Source of the DNA: CAYLKK01 sp964412505
GTDB taxonomy: Bacteria > Pseudomonadota > Alphaproteobacteria > UBA3830 > CAYLKK01
Direction: 5' to 3'
Assembly: GCA_964412505.1 (NCBI GenBank)
Contig: CAYPOM010000001.1
Location: 96,121 to 160,120, forward strand
Length of the DNA: 64,000 nt
The position numbers were made by a program, and so were the translations under genes. Of this stretch, positions 34,879 through 44,065 are shown piece by piece (within the stretch, counting starts at the first letter, position 1; every line of letters begins with the position of its first letter). The notes under the pieces are model-generated. The model saw nothing but the letters and a program-made list of their open reading frames with translations, did not search any database and had not been told where the DNA came from.

Positions 34879-34907
34879 TTGACTTTTTCTTTGGAAAATA
34901 GTAGGAT
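34879..34907 (+). promoter_or_regulatory. Promoter of the ribosomal cluster
   Basis: TTGACT at 34879-34884 and TAGGAT at 34902-34907 are spaced by 17 bp, 77 bases before rpsL. It is the best sigma-70 match in the leader. Confidence 0.55.
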
Positions 34908-34983
34908 TTCATGTTTTAAAATGTCGGAAATATATCAATTATGTATTCCGTATGTTTTTTTGTTATTAATTTTAAGGAGCTAT

Positions 34984-35355
34984 ATGCCTACTATTAATCA
35001 GTTGGTGAGGAAGCCAAGGAAAGACATTGCTAAACGTAACAACGTTCCAGCTATGCAGGCTTGTCCTCAGAAAAGAGGGGTTTGTACTCGTGTTACAACG
35101 ACTACTCCAAAAAAGCCTAACTCGGCTATGCGTAAAATCGCTCGTGTGCGTTTGACGAATGGATACGAAGTGACAGCGTATATTCCTGGTGAGGGGCACA
35201 ATTTGCAAGAACACTCTGTTGTTTTGATTAGAGGGGGTCGTGTTAAGGACTTACCTGGTGTTCGTTATCATATTATTCGTGGTACTTTGGATACTCAAGG
35301 CGTAAAAGATCGTCGCCGTGGTCGATCTAAGTATGGTGTAAAGAAACCTAAGTAG
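34984..35355 (+). CDS. rpsL: 30S ribosomal protein S12
   Basis: The ATG at 34984 follows AAGGAG and starts MPTINQLVRKPR, the universal S12 opening; a longer frame upstream is ignored. It has 123 residues. Lys43 in TPKKPNSAMRK and Lys88 in GGRVKDLPGVRYH, positions where changes confer streptomycin resistance, are wild type. S12 guards decoding accuracy. It opens the str operon. Confidence 0.98.
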   Translation: MPTINQLVRKPRKDIAKRNNVPAMQACPQKRGVCTRVTTTTPKKPNSAMRKIARVRLTNGYEVTAYIPGEGHNLQEHSVVLIRGGRVKDLPGVRYHIIRGTLDTQGVKDRRRGRSKYGVKKPK

Positions 35356-35365
35356 GAGGTGTTTT

Positions 35366-35836
35366 ATGGCTCGTAGAAGGGCTGCTGAAAAGCGGACAAT
35401 TATTCCTGATCCAAAGTTTGGAAGTGTTGTAGTTACAAAGTTTATGAATGTAGCTATGTTAGACGGAAAAAAGTCTGTAGCAGAAAGAATTTTAAATGAT
35501 GCTTTTGAGGAAATCCATAATAAACTAGGCAAGCCTGGTATTGAGGTTTTTGAGGAAGCTTTGAATAACGTTAAGCCGTTGTTAGAGGTGCGTTCTCGTC
35601 GTGTTGGTGGTGCTACTTACCAGGTTCCAGTCGAAGTTCGACCAGATAGAGCTCAGGCTTTGGCTATGAGATGGATATTGATTATGGCTAGGAAACGTGG
35701 TGAAAAAACTATGTCACAAAAACTTGCCGGAGAGCTTTTGGACGCTTATAACAATCGTGGGGCTTCTATTAAAAAGCGTGAAGATACCCATAAAATGGCA
35801 GAGGCGAATAAGGCTTTTGCTCATTATCGTTGGTAG
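35366..35836 (+). CDS. rpsG: 30S ribosomal protein S7
   Basis: This 156-residue S7 shows MARRRAAEKR, FMNVAMLDGKKSVAERI, LEVRSRRVGGATYQVPVEVR and MAEANKAFAHYRW. It nucleates the head of the small subunit and usually represses its own operon. It follows rpsL by 10 bases, with AGGAGG ahead of the start. Confidence 0.98.
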   Translation: MARRRAAEKRTIIPDPKFGSVVVTKFMNVAMLDGKKSVAERILNDAFEEIHNKLGKPGIEVFEEALNNVKPLLEVRSRRVGGATYQVPVEVRPDRAQALAMRWILIMARKRGEKTMSQKLAGELLDAYNNRGASIKKREDTHKMAEANKAFAHYRW

Positions 35837-35846
35837 GTAGGTAATT

Positions 35847-37940
35847 ATGGCTAGAAATACAAAAATTGAGGATTATCGTAATATTGGAATTATGGCTCAC
35901 ATTGACGCTGGTAAAACAACAACAACTGAGCGTATTCTTTTTTATACCGGTAAATCTCATAAACTTGGTGAGGTGCACGAAGGTGCAGCTACGATGGACT
36001 GGATGGAGCAGGAGCAGGAGCGTGGTATTACTATTACATCTGCTGCTACAACATGTTACTGGGATAATCGCAGGATTAATATCATAGATACACCTGGTCA
36101 CGTTGACTTTACTGTAGAAGTTGAGCGTTCTTTGCGTGTCCTTGATGGTGCTGTAACTGTTTTTGACGGCGTTGCTGGTGTTGAGCCTCAGTCTGAAACT
36201 GTTTGGCGTCAGGCGGATAAGTATAAGGTGCCAAGAATTTGTTTTGTCAACAAAATGGATCGTATTGGCGCGAATTTTTATCGCTGTGTAGGTATGGTCA
36301 AAGATCGCTTGGGGGCTAGACCTTTAGTTATGCAGTTGCCAATAGGGACGGAAGCTGATTTCGTTGGTGTAGTTGATGTTTTGGCTATGAAGGCATATGT
36401 TTGGAACAACGAAACAATGGGCGCAAAATATGATGTTTGCGATATCCCTGCCGATATGCTTGCTGATGCTGAAAAATATCACGCTGAGTTGGTTGAGACG
36501 GCTGTTGAGATGGATGATGCTTTGATGGAAGCTTATTTAGAGGGAAATGAGCCAACTGTTGAGCAGCTTATTGCGTGCATAAGAAAAGGCACAATTTTAA
36601 GTTCTTTTGTTCCAATTTTCTGTGGTAGCGCGTTCAAAAACAAAGGTGTGCAAACGCTTTTGGATGCTGTTGTTCGTTATTTGCCATCTCCTCTTGATAT
36701 TGGTCAAGTCACTGGTAGTGAAGTCTCTGGTGATGGTGAAATTTTACGCAAACCAGACGATTCTGAACCTTTGGCGGCTTTGGCGTTTAAGGTTATGACT
36801 GATCCATTTGTTGGTTCTTTAACTTTCGTTCGTGTGTATTCTGGAAAGCTGGAAGCTGGTAGTTATGTCTATAACTCTGTGAAAGGGTGTCGTGAGCGTA
36901 TCGGTCGTATGCTTTTAATGCATGCAAACAACAGAGAGGATATTAAAGAGGCTTATGCTGGTGATATCGTTGCTGTTTGCGGGTTGAAGGATACAACGAC
37001 CGGTGATACTTTGTGTGATCCTGTTAAGCCGATTGTTCTTGAAAAAATGGAATTCCCAGATCCTGTTATCGAGGTTGCGGTTGAGCCAAAATCTAAGGCT
37101 GATCAGGAAAAAATGGGTATAGCTTTGTCGCGTTTGGCTGCAGAAGATCCATCTTTCAAGGTGAGTAGTAACGTTGAGACAGGGCAGACAATCATCAAGG
37201 GGATGGGTGAGTTGCATCTTGAAATTATTGTTGATCGTATGCGCAGAGAGTTTAAGGTTGACTGTAATGTAGGAGCTCCTCAGGTCGCTTATAGAGAGAC
37301 AATTTCTCAATCTGCATCTATCGATTACGTGCACAAGAAACAGTCTGGTGGTGCTGGACAGTTTGCTCGTGTTGTGATAGAATTCTCGCCAGGTGATTTT
37401 GCCGAAGGTTTATGTTTTGAAAGCAAAATTGTTGGTGGTGCTGTTCCTAAAGAGTATATACCTGGCGTTGAAAAGGGGTTGAAAAATATAGCTGATTCAG
37501 GTTGTTTGATCGGGTTCCCTATCGTAGGAGTAAGGTGTGCTTTAGTTGATGGTGCTTACCATGACGTTGACTCTAGCGTTTTAGCTTTCGAAATTGCTGC
37601 AAGGGCTGCCTTTAGAGAGGCGATGTCTAAGTGCGGCGCAAAGATACTTGAACCTTTGATGAGTGTTGAGGTTGTTACACCTGAAGAATATATGGGTGAT
37701 ATTATAGGCGATCTTAATAGTCGTAGAGGTCAGGTTCTTGGTATGGATCAACGCGGTAATGCTCGTGTTGTCCAGGCTGAAGTTCCTTTGGCAGAGATGT
37801 TTGGTTATGTTAACACCTTGAGGTCTATGAGCCAAGGGCGTGCTCAGTATACGATGCAGTTTGATCGTTATGAGTCTGTTCCTTCGTTTGTGGCTGATAA
37901 GGTTATAGCTGAACACAAAGGAACTGTAAAAGGTGAATAA
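35847..37940 (+). CDS. fusA: Elongation factor G
   Basis: This 697-residue translocase has G1 AHIDAGKTTTTERIL, G2 region ERGITITSAATTC, G3 DTPGHVDFT, G4 NKMDRIGA, and domains II to V including GMGELHLEIIVDRM and HDVDSSVLAFEIAARAA. All parts are intact. It lies 10 bases after rpsG and 20 before tuf. Confidence 0.98.
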   Translation: MARNTKIEDYRNIGIMAHIDAGKTTTTERILFYTGKSHKLGEVHEGAATMDWMEQEQERGITITSAATTCYWDNRRINIIDTPGHVDFTVEVERSLRVLDGAVTVFDGVAGVEPQSETVWRQADKYKVPRICFVNKMDRIGANFYRCVGMVKDRLGARPLVMQLPIGTEADFVGVVDVLAMKAYVWNNETMGAKYDVCDIPADMLADAEKYHAELVETAVEMDDALMEAYLEGNEPTVEQLIACIRKGTILSSFVPIFCGSAFKNKGVQTLLDAVVRYLPSPLDIGQVTGSEVSGDGEILRKPDDSEPLAALAFKVMTDPFVGSLTFVRVYSGKLEAGSYVYNSVKGCRERIGRMLLMHANNREDIKEAYAGDIVAVCGLKDTTTGDTLCDPVKPIVLEKMEFPDPVIEVAVEPKSKADQEKMGIALSRLAAEDPSFKVSSNVETGQTIIKGMGELHLEIIVDRMRREFKVDCNVGAPQVAYRETISQSASIDYVHKKQSGGAGQFARVVIEFSPGDFAEGLCFESKIVGGAVPKEYIPGVEKGLKNIADSGCLIGFPIVGVRCALVDGAYHDVDSSVLAFEIAARAAFREAMSKCGAKILEPLMSVEVVTPEEYMGDIIGDLNSRRGQVLGMDQRGNARVVQAEVPLAEMFGYVNTLRSMSQGRAQYTMQFDRYESVPSFVADKVIAEHKGTVKGE

Positions 37941-37960
37941 TTTTTTTGGAGATATAAAAT

Positions 37961-39151
37961 ATGAGTAAAGTAAAGTTTGAGAGGAATAAACCTCACTGCA
38001 ATATTGGTACTATTGGTCACGTTGATCATGGTAAAACAACTCTTACAGCGGCAATAACAAAGGTTTTGGCTGAGAAGGGAGCTGCTTCTTTTACTGCTTA
38101 TGATCAAATCGATAAGGCTCCTGAGGAGAGGGCTCGTGGTATTACAATTTCTACTGCTCACGTAGAATACGAGACGCCAAATCGTCACTATGCGCACGTT
38201 GACTGTCCAGGTCACGCTGACTATGTTAAAAACATGATCACTGGTGCTGCTCAGATGGATGGTGCAATTTTGGTTGTATCCGGAACGGATAGCGTCATGC
38301 CTCAAACTCGTGAACATATCCTTTTGGCTCGTCAAGTTGGTGTTCCAGCGCTTGTTGTTTTCATCAACAAAGTTGACATGGTTGATGATCCAGAAATGTT
38401 GGATTTGGTCGAAATGGAAGTTCGTGATTTGTTGTCTAAGTATGAATTCCCAGGTGATGATATTCCTGTAATTCGCGGTAGTGCGTTGTGTGCTCTTGAG
38501 GGTACAAATAAAGAGATCGGTGAGGATGCTATCGGTAAATTGATGGAGGCGATCGATTCTTATATTCCTCAACCACAAAGACCAAAAGATAAACCATTCA
38601 TTATGCCAATCGAGGATGTCTTCTCAATTTCTGGTCGTGGTACTGTTGTTACAGGTCGTGTTGAGCAAGGTGTAATTCACCCAGGTGACGAAGTTGAAAT
38701 TGTCGGTTTGAAAGAGACTCAAAAGACTGTTGTTACCGGTGTTGAGATGTTCCGTAAGTTGCTTGATGAAGGTGAGGCGGGTGATAACGTCGGTTGTTTG
38801 CTGCGTGGAACAAAGCGCGAGGAAGTTGAGCGTGGTCAAGTTTTGGCGGCTTGTGGTTCTATTAAGCCTCATACAAAATTCAAGTGCGAAGCTTATATTT
38901 TGACAAAGGAAGAAGGTGGTCGTCATACCCCATTCTTTAATGGTTACCGTCCTCAGTTCTATTTTAGAACGACAGACGTTACTGGTAATGTTGCTTTGCC
39001 TGAAGGCGTTGAGATGGTCATGCCTGGTGATAACATTTCATTCGAAGTTGAGTTGATTGCTCCCGTTGCTATGAATGAAGGGTTGCGTTTCGCTATCCGT
39101 GAGGGTGGTAGAACAGTTGGTGCTGGTGTTGTTACATCTATTATCGCTTAA
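37961..39151 (+). CDS. tuf: Elongation factor Tu
   Basis: The 396-residue EF-Tu delivers aminoacyl-tRNA. It has GHVDHGKTTL, RGITISTAHVEY, DCPGHADYVKNM, NKVDMVDD and domain 3 ending REGGRTVGAGVV. TTGGAG precedes the start. Whether a second tuf exists elsewhere cannot be told from here. Confidence 0.98.
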   Translation: MSKVKFERNKPHCNIGTIGHVDHGKTTLTAAITKVLAEKGAASFTAYDQIDKAPEERARGITISTAHVEYETPNRHYAHVDCPGHADYVKNMITGAAQMDGAILVVSGTDSVMPQTREHILLARQVGVPALVVFINKVDMVDDPEMLDLVEMEVRDLLSKYEFPGDDIPVIRGSALCALEGTNKEIGEDAIGKLMEAIDSYIPQPQRPKDKPFIMPIEDVFSISGRGTVVTGRVEQGVIHPGDEVEIVGLKETQKTVVTGVEMFRKLLDEGEAGDNVGCLLRGTKREEVERGQVLAACGSIKPHTKFKCEAYILTKEEGGRHTPFFNGYRPQFYFRTTDVTGNVALPEGVEMVMPGDNISFEVELIAPVAMNEGLRFAIREGGRTVGAGVVTSIIA

Positions 39152-39167
39152 TAAGGGGCTGTAGGCA

Positions 39168-39482
39168 ATGAACACTCAAAGTATTCGAATATGTTTGAAG
39201 GCTTATGATCATAGAATATTAGATTATTCTACTGGTGAGATTGTTGCGACAGCAAAACGTACAGGCGCCCGCGTTCGCGGGCCTGTTCCTCTTCCAACGA
39301 AGATGGAAAAATTTACGGTTTTGAGGTCTCCTCATATTGATAAAAAGTCTCGTGAACAATTTGAGCTTCAAACTCATAAGCGTTTGATAGATATATTGGA
39401 TTGCCCTCCTCAGACGGTTGATGCTTTAATGAAATTAGAGTTGTCTGCTGGTGTGGATGTTGAAATTAAATTAGTTGGATAA
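39168..39482 (+). CDS. rpsJ: 30S ribosomal protein S10
   Basis: This 104-residue S10 has IRICLKAYDHRILD, GPVPLPTKMEKFTVLRSPH and IDKKSREQFELQTHKR. It begins the S10 part of the cluster but lies only 16 bases after tuf with no visible terminator, so the str and S10 operons appear fused. Confidence 0.98.
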   Translation: MNTQSIRICLKAYDHRILDYSTGEIVATAKRTGARVRGPVPLPTKMEKFTVLRSPHIDKKSREQFELQTHKRLIDILDCPPQTVDALMKLELSAGVDVEIKLVG

Positions 39483-39489
39483 AGTATTT

Positions 39490-40122
39490 ATGCGTTCAGG
39501 AATTATAGGAAGAAAGCTTGGTATGACGCGCGTTTTCTCTGAAGACGGTCGTGAGCATGCGGTGACTTTGTTGAAGGTCGAAAAGCATGAAATTCTTTCT
39601 CATAAAACATTAGAGAAAGATGGCTATGACGCTGTGGTTGTTGGTTCTGTTCCGGTGTCTGAGAACAAGCTAAATAAACCTATGCAAGGTTACTTCAAGG
39701 CTTTAGGTGCGGAATGTTATAGAATCGTTCGTGAATTTAGATTTGACGGTTCTGAAAAGCCGGCGCCTAAAAGTACATATTTTGCAGATTTATTTTCTGC
39801 TGGCGATGTTGTCGATGTAACTGGTGTAACAATTGGTAAGGGTTTTGCTGGTGCAATGAAAAGACATCATTTTGGTGGTTTGAGGGCGTCTCACGGTGTT
39901 TCTATTACACATAGAAGCCATGGTTCTACTGGTAACAGAGAAGACCCAGGTCGCGTCTTTAAGAATAAAAGAATGGCTGGGCATATGGGACATTCTCAGG
40001 TTACTATTCAGAATTTAAAAGTTTACGCTGTTGATGGTGATTTACTTGTAATCGAAGGGAGTGTTCCTGGTTGTGATGGCGAGTATGTCGTTGTGCGTGA
40101 TGCTGTAAAGAGGAAAAAATAA
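39490..40122 (+). CDS. rplC: 50S ribosomal protein L3
   Basis: I start at ATG 39490 (MRSGIIGRKLGMTRVF), the family start; a TTG at 39475 would overlap rpsJ. The 210-residue protein contains GKGFAGAMKRHHFGG, SHGSTGNREDPGRVFK and KRMAGHMGHSQVT. There is no good ribosome site, so translation probably depends on coupling to rpsJ. Confidence 0.97.
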   Translation: MRSGIIGRKLGMTRVFSEDGREHAVTLLKVEKHEILSHKTLEKDGYDAVVVGSVPVSENKLNKPMQGYFKALGAECYRIVREFRFDGSEKPAPKSTYFADLFSAGDVVDVTGVTIGKGFAGAMKRHHFGGLRASHGVSITHRSHGSTGNREDPGRVFKNKRMAGHMGHSQVTIQNLKVYAVDGDLLVIEGSVPGCDGEYVVVRDAVKRKK

Positions 40123-40123
40123 T

Positions 40124-40762
40124 ATGAAGATGCAAGTTATAAATCTCCATGGTAATGTCGTTGGGGATATAGAGTTAAGCGATTCCATATTTGGAATTTC
40201 TCCTCGTAAAGATCATATATCTGATGTTGTTCGCTGGCAGTTAGCTAAACGTCAGGCTGGGACGCACGCTTGTAAAGGCCGTAGTGATGTTGCTCGTACT
40301 AGTAAAAAGTTGTACAGACAAAAAGGTACTGGTAATGCTCGTCACGGTGCTAGGACGGCAAATATATTTAGGGGTGGTGGCGTAATTTTTGGGCCAACTC
40401 CAAGATCTCATGCTTTTAGCCTAAATAAAAAGTACAGAAAGGTTGCGATGTGTTCGTTGTTAGCATTGAAGGCTCAGGAATCTAATCTAGTTGTTGTCGA
40501 TACTTTGGCTGTTGAGTCTCCTAAAACTGCAAGTTTGAAGAAGTGTTTGGATAAATTAGGTTTTAGTTCTTGTTTATTTGTGGATACAGTTGCAAATAGA
40601 GAGATTCATTCTAATTTTGTTCTTGCTTGTTCAAATTTACATAATGTAGATTTGATTATGGAAGGTGGTTTTAATGTGTACGATGGTGTGCGTCATGAAA
40701 AAGTGATTTTTTCAGTTGATGCTTTAAAGTCGGTTCAAGATAGATTGATCGCGGGGTTATAA
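40124..40762 (+). CDS. rplD: 50S ribosomal protein L4
   Basis: This 212-residue L4 shows WQLAKRQAGTHACKGRSDV, KLYRQKGTGNARHGAR and FGPTPRSHAFSLNKK in the loop lining the exit tunnel. L4 can regulate S10-type operons. It follows rplC by one base and overlaps rplW by one. Confidence 0.97.
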   Translation: MKMQVINLHGNVVGDIELSDSIFGISPRKDHISDVVRWQLAKRQAGTHACKGRSDVARTSKKLYRQKGTGNARHGARTANIFRGGGVIFGPTPRSHAFSLNKKYRKVAMCSLLALKAQESNLVVVDTLAVESPKTASLKKCLDKLGFSSCLFVDTVANREIHSNFVLACSNLHNVDLIMEGGFNVYDGVRHEKVIFSVDALKSVQDRLIAGL

Positions 40763-41043
40763 TGAAGTCAATTTATGATGTGTTGATTCGTCCTGTCATG
40801 ACTGAAAAGTCCATGGGGCGTGCTGATGGCGCGTACACTTTTCAGGTTGATTTGAAGGCTAATAAATTTGATATAAAACGCTCTGTGGAGGAAATTTTTG
40901 GTGTAAAGGTATTGTCTGTGAATACAGCAATTCGTAAGGGAAAAAAGAAAAGTTTCCGTGGGCGTGTTGGTGCTCAGTCTAATCGTAAGTTCGCTTATGT
41001 TAGATTGGCTGAAGGTTCTATAAAGTATGAAGGAGGTTTCTAA
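40762..41043 (+). CDS. rplW: 50S ribosomal protein L23
   Basis: This 93-residue L23 starts at ATG 40762 within the rplD stop (TAATG) and shows IRPVMTEKSMG, FQVDLKANKFDIKRSVEEIF and VNTAIRKGKKKSFRGRVG. It forms the tunnel-exit docking site for trigger factor and SRP. Confidence 0.97.
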   Translation: MKSIYDVLIRPVMTEKSMGRADGAYTFQVDLKANKFDIKRSVEEIFGVKVLSVNTAIRKGKKKSFRGRVGAQSNRKFAYVRLAEGSIKYEGGF

Positions 41044-41870
41044 TGGCGTTAAAAGCTTATAATCCTTGTACGCCTGGTACGAGAGGGTTGGTTTTGGTCG
41101 ATAAATCTTCTTTATGGAAGGGAAGGCCTAAAAAGGAATTAGTTGCCGGGAAGCCTTCTACTGGCGGTAGAAATAATTCTGGTCATATCACATCCAGGTT
41201 TCGTGGTGGCGGTCACAAAAAATTGTATCGTTTTGTGGATTTTTGTAGGGATAGAGAGGATGTGTCTGCTGTTGTTGAGCGTTTGGAGTATGACCCAAAC
41301 AGAACGGCATTTATAGCTTTAATTCGCTATGAAGATGGTGAATATTCTTATATCTTGGCACCACAGAGATTGGCTGTGGGCGATACGGTTGTCTCTGGTG
41401 ATAGAGTTGACGTAAAGCCAGGTAACTGTATGCCATTGATTAATATTCCAGTTGGAACGATTGTTCACAATGTTGAGATGAAAATTGGTAAGGGTGGGCA
41501 GTTGGCTCGTTCTGCTGGTACATATGCTCAGATTGTTGGTCGTGATTCTGGTAATGTAATTTTAAAGTTATCTTCTGGAGAAATGCGTATTGTTTTAGGG
41601 CGTTGTCGTGCTACAATAGGGGCAGTTTCTAATCCGGATGAGAAAAACGTAAATTATGGTAAAGCGGGTCGTTGGCGTTGGAAAGGGTTTAGGCCTCATA
41701 ACAGAGGTTCTGCGATGAACCCAGTGGATCACCCACATGGCGGTGGTGAGGGTAAGACTAAGAGTGGTCGTCAGCCTGTTACACCTTGGGGTATTCCAAC
41801 AAAAGGTTATAAGACTCGTAAGCCGTTTAAGCATTCAGATAAGATGATTATAAGTCGTAGAAAGAAATAG
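41043..41870 (+). CDS. rplB: 50S ribosomal protein L2
   Basis: The 275-residue L2 has GGRNNSGHITSRFRGGGHKK, RTAFIALIRYEDGEYSYILA, and the C-terminal NPVDHPHGGGEGKT with the histidine near the peptidyl-transferase centre. It overlaps rplW by one base. Confidence 0.98.
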   Translation: MALKAYNPCTPGTRGLVLVDKSSLWKGRPKKELVAGKPSTGGRNNSGHITSRFRGGGHKKLYRFVDFCRDREDVSAVVERLEYDPNRTAFIALIRYEDGEYSYILAPQRLAVGDTVVSGDRVDVKPGNCMPLINIPVGTIVHNVEMKIGKGGQLARSAGTYAQIVGRDSGNVILKLSSGEMRIVLGRCRATIGAVSNPDEKNVNYGKAGRWRWKGFRPHNRGSAMNPVDHPHGGGEGKTKSGRQPVTPWGIPTKGYKTRKPFKHSDKMIISRRKK

Positions 41871-41879
41871 AGGTAGGTC

Positions 41880-42155
41880 GTGGCACGTTCTGTATGGAAA
41901 GGCCCATTTGTTGATGGGTATTTAATAAAAAAGGCGAGGGCAGTCTTGGAGTCTGGTCGTCATGATACGATTAAGACTTGGTCTAGACGCTCTACGATTA
42001 TCCCTGATTTTGTCGGGGTAACGTTTGCTGTTCATAATGGTCGTAAATTCATTCCTGTGTATGTTACGGAAGAGATGATCGGTCATAAGTTGGGTGAGTT
42101 TGCTCCTACGCGAACTTTTAATGGCCATTCTGGTAATAGAGCTAAGCAGGGGTGA
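41880..42155 (+). CDS. rpsS: 30S ribosomal protein S19
   Basis: This 91-residue S19 begins at a GTG (MARSVWKGPFVDGYL) preceded by GAGGTAGGTC. It contains TIIPDFVGVTFAVHNGRKF and MIGHKLGEFAPTRTF. It binds 16S rRNA in the head with S13. It ends in TGA, which shows that TGA is a working stop codon here. Confidence 0.97.
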   Translation: MARSVWKGPFVDGYLIKKARAVLESGRHDTIKTWSRRSTIIPDFVGVTFAVHNGRKFIPVYVTEEMIGHKLGEFAPTRTFNGHSGNRAKQG

Positions 42156-42160
42156 TTTTT

Positions 42161-42532
42161 ATGTCGAAAAGATTACGTATAAAGCCAATTTCTGACTTGG
42201 TAGTTGCTAAGGATAGAATCGTGTTTGCTTCAACAAGGAAAGTGAACGCTGTGGCTAAGATGATTCGTGGTTTGAGAGTAGATAAGGCTGTTGACGCTTT
42301 GACCTTTTGTAAAAGAGGTCCAGCTAAAGCTGTTAAGAAGGTACTTATTGCTGCTATTTGTAATGCTGTAAATAACAACGGTCTTAACGCTGATGCTTTG
42401 GTCGTAAAGGAAGCTTATGTCGGAAAGTCTGTTGTTTTAAGGCGTTATATGCCTAGAGCAAAAGGTAGCGGTAGTCCTATTCGTAAAGAGTTTAGCCGCT
42501 TAACTGTCGTCTTATGTGAGGTAGGAGAATAG
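42161..42532 (+). CDS. rplV: 50S ribosomal protein L22
   Basis: I choose ATG 42161 (MSKRLRIKPI) with AGGGGTGA upstream over a GTG nine bases earlier. The 123-residue L22 has STRKVNAVAKMIRGL, AVDALTFCKRGPAK and YMPRAKGSGSPIRKEFS at the tip of its tunnel loop. Confidence 0.96.
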   Translation: MSKRLRIKPISDLVVAKDRIVFASTRKVNAVAKMIRGLRVDKAVDALTFCKRGPAKAVKKVLIAAICNAVNNNGLNADALVVKEAYVGKSVVLRRYMPRAKGSGSPIRKEFSRLTVVLCEVGE

Positions 42533-42533
42533 T

Positions 42534-43223
42534 ATGGGACAGAAGATTAATCCAACCTCTTTGCGTTTGGGGATTGTTCGTAATTGGCGTTCTAATTGGT
42601 ACGCAAAGGGAAAAGATTTCGCCGATCTTTTGAAGAAGGATTTCGAGATTCGTAAATATGTCGAGAAGCGTTTAGCTCAGGCTGGCGTATCGAAAGTCAT
42701 TCTTGAGAGGGTTGCGAATAAGGTTGTTGTCAATATTCATGCGGCGAAGCCTGGTGTGATTATTGGTAAAAAGGGGAGTGATATTGAGCAGATTAAAGCT
42801 GATATTTCGAGAATAGCCGGTTCTGATATTGCTCTTAATATAAACGATGTTAGAAAGCCAGAGATCGATGCTAAGATCGTTGCTGATAGTATTGCTAATC
42901 AGATTGAGAAGCGTGTTGGGTATCGTAGAGCTATTCGTAAGGCAATGCAAAATGCTATGAGATTCGGTGCAAAAGGTATTCGAGTAAATTGTTCAGGTCG
43001 TTTAAACGGTGCTGAAATTGCAAGAATGGAGTGGTATCGTGAAGGGCGTGTTCCTTTGCATACTTTGCGTGCTGATGTTGATTATGGTTTTTCAGAAGCT
43101 TTGACGACTTATGGTATTATCGGAATAAAGGTTTGGATTTATAAAGGTGAAATTTATAATGCAAAATCTGTTTTTGTCCCAAGAAAAGGGCATGAGCGTC
43201 GTGATAGCGTAGGAAAGGAGTAA
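42534..43223 (+). CDS. rpsC: 30S ribosomal protein S3
   Basis: This 229-residue S3 has MGQKINPTSLRLGIV, the KH domain with PGVIIGKKGSDIEQI, and RMEWYREGRVPLHTLRADVD. It lies at the mRNA entry channel. It follows rplV by one base. Confidence 0.98.
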   Translation: MGQKINPTSLRLGIVRNWRSNWYAKGKDFADLLKKDFEIRKYVEKRLAQAGVSKVILERVANKVVVNIHAAKPGVIIGKKGSDIEQIKADISRIAGSDIALNINDVRKPEIDAKIVADSIANQIEKRVGYRRAIRKAMQNAMRFGAKGIRVNCSGRLNGAEIARMEWYREGRVPLHTLRADVDYGFSEALTTYGIIGIKVWIYKGEIYNAKSVFVPRKGHERRDSVGKE

Positions 43224-43229
43224 AGGATT

Positions 43230-43643
43230 ATGTTATCTCCAAGTAAAATAAGACATCGTAAGGTGTTTAAAGGGCGTATTAAGGGTAATGCTACTCGTGG
43301 AACTCGTTTGAGTTTTGGATCTTATGGCTTAAAATCATTGGCACCTGCAAGAATTACTGCGGCTCAAATAGAAGCGGCTCGTCGTACTATCACACGTTGT
43401 ATGCGTCGTGTTGGTAAAGTTTGGATTAGAATTTTTCCTGATTTACCAGTTACGAATAAGCCTGCAGAAGTTCGTATGGGTGGCGGAAAAGGTAGCGTAG
43501 AATTTTGGGCTGCCCGAGTTTATCCTGGTACGATTATGTTTGAGATGGATGGTGTTAGTGAGCAGGTTGCTCGTCAGGCTTTGAGCTTGGCTGCTGCTAA
43601 GCTTCCTGTTTTAACAAAAATTGTTGTTAGGGAGCATCAATAA
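43230..43643 (+). CDS. rplP: 50S ribosomal protein L16
   Basis: This 137-residue L16 begins MLSPSKIRHRKVFKGR and contains RRVGKVWIRIFPDLPVTNK, RMGGGKGSVEFWAARVYPG and EMDGVSEQVARQALSLAAAKLP. It helps form the tRNA-binding sites. Its stop overlaps the rpmC start. Confidence 0.98.
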   Translation: MLSPSKIRHRKVFKGRIKGNATRGTRLSFGSYGLKSLAPARITAAQIEAARRTITRCMRRVGKVWIRIFPDLPVTNKPAEVRMGGGKGSVEFWAARVYPGTIMFEMDGVSEQVARQALSLAAAKLPVLTKIVVREHQ

Positions 43644-43813
43644 TGAGTAAAAAAGTTGAGCGTTCTGCTGTAGAGAATGCTAAATATGAATATATGAAGT
43701 TGAGATTCCGTGTTGCTTTAGGCGAGAATGTTGGTGGGCATTTGTTAAAAAATGCTAAGACTGCGATTCGCGAGGCGGTTATTGCGGAAAAAACTAATAA
43801 AGGAAAGGTGTAG
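43643..43813 (+). CDS. rpmC: 50S ribosomal protein L29
   Basis: This 56-residue protein begins at the ATG overlapping the rplP stop (TAATG) and ends at TAG 43811-43813. It is short and divergent, but YMKLRFRVALGENVGGHL followed by IREAVIAEKTNKGK fits the two-helix L29 fold, where the family has LFNLRFQ and a basic second helix. Its position between rplP and rpsQ is the invariant place of rpmC. Confidence 0.92.
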   Translation: MSKKVERSAVENAKYEYMKLRFRVALGENVGGHLLKNAKTAIREAVIAEKTNKGKV

Positions 43814-43814
43814 A

Positions 43815-44060
43815 ATGCCTAAGCGTATATTGGAAGGTGTAGTTACAAGCAATGCTTGTGATAAGACTGTAACTGTGAAGGTTGTACGTTTGATTCGTCA
43901 TCCTAAATATAGAAAGTTCGTCAGAGTGGCGAAAAAATATCATGCGCATGATGAGAGAAATTTGTGCGAGATTGGTGATAAGGTGTTTATTTGTGAGAGC
44001 GCTCCTATTTCTAAAACAAAGAAGTGGGTAGTTCTTTATGAAGAATCAGGATTGGAGTAA
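43815..44060 (+). CDS. rpsQ: 30S ribosomal protein S17
   Basis: The ATG at 43815 (MPKRILEGVVTSNACDKT) lies one base after rpmC, with GGAAAGGTG inside rpmC as ribosome site. The 81-residue S17 contains VVRLIRHPKYRKFVRVAKKY, HDERNLCEIGDKVFI and ESAPISKTKKW. A longer frame starting within rpmC is not used. Confidence 0.97.
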   Translation: MPKRILEGVVTSNACDKTVTVKVVRLIRHPKYRKFVRVAKKYHAHDERNLCEIGDKVFICESAPISKTKKWVVLYEESGLE

Positions 44061-44065
44061 GTTTT